Assembly (NCBI GenBank): GCA_034676125.1
Contig: JAUCCO010000047.1
Span: forward strand, 1-21,192
DNA length: 21,192 bases
Direction of reading: 5' to 3'
DNA from: UBA6183 sp034676125
GTDB lineage: Bacteria > Bacteroidota > Bacteroidia > UKL13-3
Under the pieces are notes generated by a model. That model was not told where the DNA came from, made no database searches, and was given only the letters and a program-made list of their open reading frames with translations. A program made the translations under genes and the position numbers. This document shows, one piece after another, positions 17,353-21,192 of this stretch; the stretch's first letter is position 1, and each line of letters starts with the position of its first letter.

Positions 17353-17363
17353 ATGTGAGGTAA
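17140..17363 (+). pseudogene. 5'-truncated duplicate of the GNAT acetyltransferase gene
   Basis: Reading from TAT at 17142 gives YKLERFAVSKDIRNQQV and continues collinear with the intact GNAT gene to GGIEHVKM, then VR and a TAA at 17361. The N-terminal half (about 65 residues) is missing; the segment starts abruptly at the stop of the preceding barrel gene. An internal GTG (17163) could start a 66-residue peptide, but this would lack the first strands of the fold. The glycine of the acetyl-CoA-binding loop is changed (QQVGAAL to QQVVAAL), consistent with decay. Its own promoter is absent. Confidence 0.85.
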
Positions 17364-17927
17364 AATTATCATCTTCATAAATATTAACCGGCAATTTATA
17401 CTTTACTAAAGTATTTAGAATTACTTTTTTTTGATGGATATATTCTTTTTTCTAGCTGGCTTTTTTTGCAGATTTGTTAATGATGCAAACACGCACAGTT
17501 TGTCTTTTTTTATGTCTAAAATAATATTTAGCAATTTCTTTTATTAACTATACATACAACTTAGTTTAAGCATAAATCATCAAAAAAACACCTCCATGCT
17601 CTTATTAGTAAAGTATAGGCATTTACCACTTAAACCTCAAAAATACATCTTAGTAACCATTTCATTAATTGGTTAATTAAAGCTAATTATTAAAACTTGG
17701 GGAGGATATTGCCCATGGTACATATTCATGTATTTTCTTGTATTTCAAATTAATGTACTTGATATCTAAAAAACCACCCTTTGAAAAAAAACCAGTACAC
17801 CATATTATTAGGCAGATAATCAATTGTGAGATTAGTTTATAAGTTTGATTAGTCAATTTTTAACATTTTAAATGCATTATGTATAGAAGTGCTAGGTTGA
17901 TAAAATCCAAACTAATCAATTAATAAT
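17364..17927. other. Long noncoding interval (564 nt)
   Basis: Very AT-rich, with stops in all frames at short intervals and no coding signal I can support. It holds a small inverted repeat ATACTTTA-C-TAAAGTAT (17398-17414) followed by a T-run at 17424-17432, which could be a weak terminator for the operon and GNAT remnant. It also holds a -7-like TAAGTTTG at 17840-17847, and TTGATTAGT (17845-17853) mirrored as ACTAATCAA (17911-17919). I see no tRNA, IS end or CRISPR repeat. Part of it may be decayed DNA from the rearrangement that left the GNAT fragment. Confidence 0.6.
17840..17847 (+). promoter_or_regulatory. Candidate -7 element for the giant adhesin gene
   Basis: TAAGTTTG matches TAnnTTTG and lies 80 nt before the ATG at 17928. 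The only nearby upstream TTG (17824-17826) is 13 nt away, shorter than the usual 17-20, so support is partial. Confidence 0.3.
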
Positions 17928-20900
17928 ATGAAAAAAAAATTACCCCCTAACCACCAACTTACCAAGCTTTTTGGTGTGTTATTTAAGAGTAAACATTTAC
18001 TCTTATTTATTTTAGGAATTGTGCTTTCAGCATCAAACCTATTAGCATCTCATTTTAGGTATGGAGCAGCCACAGCTGCCAGAGTATCTGAAACATCAAC
18101 AACAGTTACCTACAGGCTTAGCGTTAGTGAAGCATGGCGACTAAATTCTGCATCTAATGTAGCTCGCTTTAATTTTTCTGGAGGCAATTCTGGCTTTGTT
18201 AATGTACCTATGACAATTGTTACTGACCCATCAGGACAATGGTCGAACGCAGCTGGATCTGCTTTAGTTACTTTAAACAAAACAGCAACTCCAACAATAC
18301 TAACAAATACCAGCTGCTGTAAGATAAGTACAACCATTAACAATAGTAATGGAAGCTGGAATGAGTATATCATTTTGAATACTAATAATCCGGGAAGTAC
18401 TCCTGTATCTACTTTACCTGCAATTATTAATATGCCAATAAATGCGCCAGCAGCCACTTATACTGTGCCTGCTAGTGACCCTGATGCAGGTTCGACTATA
18501 ACGTTTGGCACACCTTCATTTACAGGTGCTTTAGCAGGACAGTCAGAGCCTTCAGGATTTTCAATTAATTCAACTACTGGTCAAATTACACTTAATACTG
18601 TTGGTAAACTTATTGGCCAACAATACAACGCTTTGGTAACTGTTACGGATAATGACGGTAATCAAATAATGTTAGACTTTTTAATCAATATGGTAGGAGC
18701 ATCAACCCCGCCAGTTTTTGATTACGGAGTTACTCCTACTAATGGTACAGTGTTTAATGTAATGGCAGGACAAACGATTACATTTCCAATTAAAGCAACA
18801 GATGGCGATGCGGGAAGTTCGGTATCTATGTCGGTAGCTGGATTACCTAGCTATATTACTACTGCTAATTTTAGTAATGCAAATTTACCCGCTACGGGCA
18901 ATCCGTCATCAACCAATTTTAGTTGGACTCCATTAGGAGCTCAAATTGGTACAACTAACGTATTAAGTTTTATTGCATCAGATAATGTAGGTGTACAAAC
19001 TACTACGGCTGTTACTATTAGAGTAGTTGCAGAACCGGCACCAGTTTTTATTGCACCTACAGCATTGCAAAATTCTTTCCGCCAAATAGAAACTGGTCAA
19101 TTATTCAAAGACACCATAGTTGCACAAAGCTCATTAGGTTCTAATGTATCAATTGCATTTGCCACAGGAATTCCTGCAACTGCTTCATTAAGCCCTACGG
19201 TTCCAACAACTGGTAGTAACCCAGGTCAAACCATTTTAAGTTGGACTCCAACACCTGCAAATTTTGGTGTTAAAAACTTTGCTTACCAAGCAACCATATC
19301 AGAATTTCCAACTATTTTTACTACACGTAATTTTACTATTATTGTAAATACTACACCATCAATTAGTTCAGCACCTGTTACTAGCGTAATAGCTGGGCAA
19401 CTATACACTTATAAAGTTACGGTTAATGATGCAGATATTCCTTATGGTGATACCGTAGACGTTTTAGGATCTAACTTACCTTCATGGTTAACATTAGTAA
19501 GCACTGGTAATGGAACTGCTACTTTATCTGGTACACCTTTAATTGCTAATGTAGGCGAATATGAAATTGAACTTGAAGCCGAAGATGTTTATCATCATGG
19601 GGGACAACATGTTCATCAGCACTTTAGTTTAACAGTAAGTGCCCCAGCAAGTATTACCGCAGGTGGCAGCACTACATTTTGTGTAGGCTCTGCTGTTACC
19701 TTAACTGCAAATAGTGGAACTGGTTTAACTTACCAATGGCAAAAAGATTCAACCAATATAACTGGCGCAACAAGTATTAGTTATACAACTAATTCAACTG
19801 GCAACTACACTGCTATTGTAACAGGATCAGGCATCTCAACAAGATCGAATACAATCAATGTTCTTGTTAATCCTAGTGTTTCAATTACCAACTGCCCACA
19901 AACACAGTATCAACAAATTTATGCGGATTCAAATAGTTGTTCAGCAGTTTACTCATATAGTCCAACTATTACAGGAACATCACCAAGTGTAACCTATGCA
20001 TTTACAGGAGCAACAACAGGAAGTGGGTCGGGAACCGGCAGTGGATCTCGATTTAATGTTGGTCAAACCACCGTTACCGTTTCAGTTAGCAGCATCTGTG
20101 GCAATACAAGTTGCAGCTTTGTAGTTACTGTTATTGATAATATTAAACCTAAAGCAATAACAAAAAACATAACTGTTTATTTAAATGCAGCAGGACAAGC
20201 AAGTATTACAGCAGCTCAAATTGATAATGGAAGTAACGATAATTGTGGAACAGTTTCCTATTCGCTAAGCCAAAATGGAATCATCTGCGGAGCAGGAACA
20301 GAAAATCAAAGCGTAACAATTACTGCACCAGCAGGAGCTTTAATAACTTCAATTGACTTTGCAAGTTATGGAACACCAAACGGAAGTTGTGGTAACTTTA
20401 CTGCTGGCTGGTGTAATGCAAGCAATAGTGTTTCTGTTGTTCAGGGATTAGCACTAAATAAAAATAGTGCTACAATTCCAGCTTCTAATAATTTATTTGG
20501 AGACCCTTGTGGAGGCACAGTCAAAAGATTGTTTATTCAGGCAACATGGACTGGAACTGGATCTTCAAATACGTTTGATTGTACAAAAGTGGGTAACAAT
20601 ACCGTTACTTTAGTTGTAACCGATGCGAATGGAAATGTTTCAACAGCTAATGCAATCGTTACAGTTATTGATACTATAAAACCTATTGCTTTAGCACAAA
20701 ATATTGCTGTAAACTTAAATTCAAGTGGTACAGCTATTGTTGCTCCAACACAAATCAATAATGGCTCGACAGATAATTGCAACATTGCAACTTTAGTGTT
20801 AAGCAAAACTACTTTTGATTGTACTAACGTAGGTAGCAATAATGTTGTTTTAACAGTTACTGATGCAAACGGAAACAGCTCTATTGCTAATGCAACAGTA

Positions 20901-21192
20901 ACTGTTCACGATAATATCAACCCAACTGCTGTAGCACAAAATGTAGATATTTATCTTGATGCAAACGGTGCAGCTTCAACTTCTACAACTGCTGTTAATA
21001 ATGGTTCAACAGATAATTGTTCAATTGCTTCGTACAGTTTAAGCAAAACAAATTTTGATTGCTCGAACGTGGGTGCTAATACTGATACTTTAACAGTAAC
21101 GGATGTAAACGGAAACGTTTCAATTGCAATTGCAACGGTAACTGTTCACGATAATATCAACCCAACTGCTGTAGCACAAAATGTAGATATTT
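17928..21192 (+). CDS. Giant secreted adhesin-like protein with Ig/cadherin-like modules, SUEL-type lectin and HYR-like repeats (3' end outside window)
   Basis: The frame is open from ATG 17928 to the window edge, at least 1,088 codons; an in-frame stop at 17913 fixes the start. A signal peptide (K2-K4, hydrophobic 24-33, cleavage after LLA40) leads to a mature SHFRYG start, similar to the paralogues at 160 and 3749. Domains in order (approximate residues): N-terminal domain 41-165; cadherin-like Ig modules 168-258, 261-368 and 371-474; putative Ig (He_PIG-like, LPSWLTL ... LSGTP) 475-571 with a His cluster; Ig-like 572-648 (FCVGSAVTL, YQWQKD); HYR-like 656-737; then 80-residue HYR-like repeats, the first interrupted by a SUEL-type lectin domain (about 785-873). 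A T9SS or similar sorting domain would be expected at the missing C-terminus. The likely role is surface adhesion or glycan binding, by inference. Confidence 0.85.
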   Translation, partial: MKKKLPPNHQLTKLFGVLFKSKHLLLFILGIVLSASNLLASHFRYGAATAARVSETSTTVTYRLSVSEAWRLNSASNVARFNFSGGNSGFVNVPMTIVTDPSGQWSNAAGSALVTLNKTATPTILTNTSCCKISTTINNSNGSWNEYIILNTNNPGSTPVSTLPAIINMPINAPAATYTVPASDPDAGSTITFGTPSFTGALAGQSEPSGFSINSTTGQITLNTVGKLIGQQYNALVTVTDNDGNQIMLDFLINMVGASTPPVFDYGVTPTNGTVFNVMAGQTITFPIKATDGDAGSSVSMSVAGLPSYITTANFSNANLPATGNPSSTNFSWTPLGAQIGTTNVLSFIASDNVGVQTTTAVTIRVVAEPAPVFIAPTALQNSFRQIETGQLFKDTIVAQSSLGSNVSIAFATGIPATASLSPTVPTTGSNPGQTILSWTPTPANFGVKNFAYQATISEFPTIFTTRNFTIIVNTTPSISSAPVTSVIAGQLYTYKVTVNDADIPYGDTVDVLGSNLPSWLTLVSTGNGTATLSGTPLIANVGEYEIELEAEDVYHHGGQHVHQHFSLTVSAPASITAGGSTTFCVGSAVTLTANSGTGLTYQWQKDSTNITGATSISYTTNSTGNYTAIVTGSGISTRSNTINVLVNPSVSITNCPQTQYQQIYADSNSCSAVYSYSPTITGTSPSVTYAFTGATTGSGSGTGSGSRFNVGQTTVTVSVSSICGNTSCSFVVTVIDNIKPKAITKNITVYLNAAGQASITAAQIDNGSNDNCGTVSYSLSQNGIICGAGTENQSVTITAPAGALITSIDFASYGTPNGSCGNFTAGWCNASNSVSVVQGLALNKNSATIPASNNLFGDPCGGTVKRLFIQATWTGTGSSNTFDCTKVGNNTVTLVVTDANGNVSTANAIVTVIDTIKPIALAQNIAVNLNSSGTAIVAPTQINNGSTDNCNIATLVLSKTTFDCTNVGSNNVVLTVTDANGNSSIANATVTVHDNINPTAVAQNVDIYLDANGAASTSTTAVNNGSTDNCSIASYSLSKTNFDCSNVGANTDTLTVTDVNGNVSIAIATVTVHDNINPTAVAQNVDI
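20281..20551 (+). other. SUEL-type (galactose/rhamnose-binding) lectin domain nested in a HYR-like repeat
   Basis: Residues about 785-873 of the giant adhesin follow the SUEL lectin pattern: IIC start, ITSIDFASYGTPNGSC, WCNASNSV and the diagnostic FGDPCGGTVKRLFIQATW (FGDPC at 857-861; compare FGDPC-x-GTxKYLxVxYxC of the family). Of the usual cysteines, the C-x(4)-C pair before FGDPC and the last Cys are missing here. The distance between flanking repeat boundaries is 534 nt against 240 nt for the next repeats, so the insertion is 98 codons and in frame. Confidence 0.7.
20664..21192 (+). repeat. 240-nt tandem coding repeats (HYR-like, 80 aa each)
   Basis: Boundaries recur with exact 240-nt spacing (for example GTTATTGATACTATAAA at 20664 aligning with matching positions at 20904 and 21144). 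The last two boundaries share 55 identical bases (20898-20952 and 21138-21192). Each unit encodes a shared core: NNGSTDNC, LSKT-x-FDC, VG-x-N-x(3)-LTVTD-NGN. The array continues past the right edge. Confidence 0.9.

Noticed and set aside
18110..18457. A 115-codon - strand frame
   Set aside because: Antisense to the giant adhesin, whose own frame is continuous and rich in recognisable modules.
20664..21192. Possible CRISPR array because of regular repeats
   Set aside because: The period is 240 nt, the repeats are coding and translate to HYR-like units; no short repeats with unique spacers and no cas genes.

Overview
The window is AT-rich bacterial DNA from a member of the Bacteroidota. I infer this from type IX secretion (T9SS) C-terminal sorting domains on very large exported proteins, from promoters of the Bacteroidota form (TTTG or TTG, about 19 nt, TAnnTTTG), and from the scarcity of Shine-Dalgarno sequences. 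The family looks closest to the Sphingobacteriales/Chitinophagales type, but I cannot place it to genus.

Layout. (1) Positions 1-7216 hold a tandem array of large secreted paralogues on the + strand: the last 33 bases of one copy, then two full copies of about 1,155 residues. Each full copy has a signal peptide, Ig/PKD-like modules, an IPT/TIG domain and a T9SS sorting domain. (2) Positions 7284-10394 lie on the - strand: a small unknown protein, then pnp (polynucleotide phosphorylase) and rpsO (ribosomal protein S15) in the classical rpsO-pnp order, with hairpin terminators and a good rpsO promoter. (3) An S41-family peptidase (10628-12409, +) converges on accD (12490-13362, -) at a bidirectional terminator. 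(4) accD follows fbaB, a class I fructose-bisphosphate aldolase (13483-14535, -). A palindromic promoter region divides fbaB from a GNAT acetyltransferase gene (14589-15002, +). (5) Positions 15066-17146 are a tight three-gene operon with its own strong promoter: outer-membrane beta-barrel, Cys-rich lipoprotein, outer-membrane beta-barrel. (6) Directly after it, 17140-17363 is a second, 5'-truncated copy of the GNAT gene. The operon therefore sits between a complete GNAT gene and a decayed partial duplicate. (7) After about 560 nt of noncoding DNA, 17928 to the right edge is an incomplete giant secreted adhesin-like gene. It has Ig/cadherin-like modules, a SUEL-type lectin domain nested inside a HYR-like repeat, and 240-nt DNA repeats that run off the window.

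Housekeeping genes (translation/RNA decay, fatty-acid synthesis, glycolysis) form the core, flanked by accessory surface genes. The best candidate for something undescribed is the beta-barrel/Cys-rich lipoprotein/beta-barrel cassette embedded in the GNAT duplication. The most unusual protein architecture is the lectin-in-repeat adhesin at the right edge. Functions beyond named families are inference; no database search was possible.
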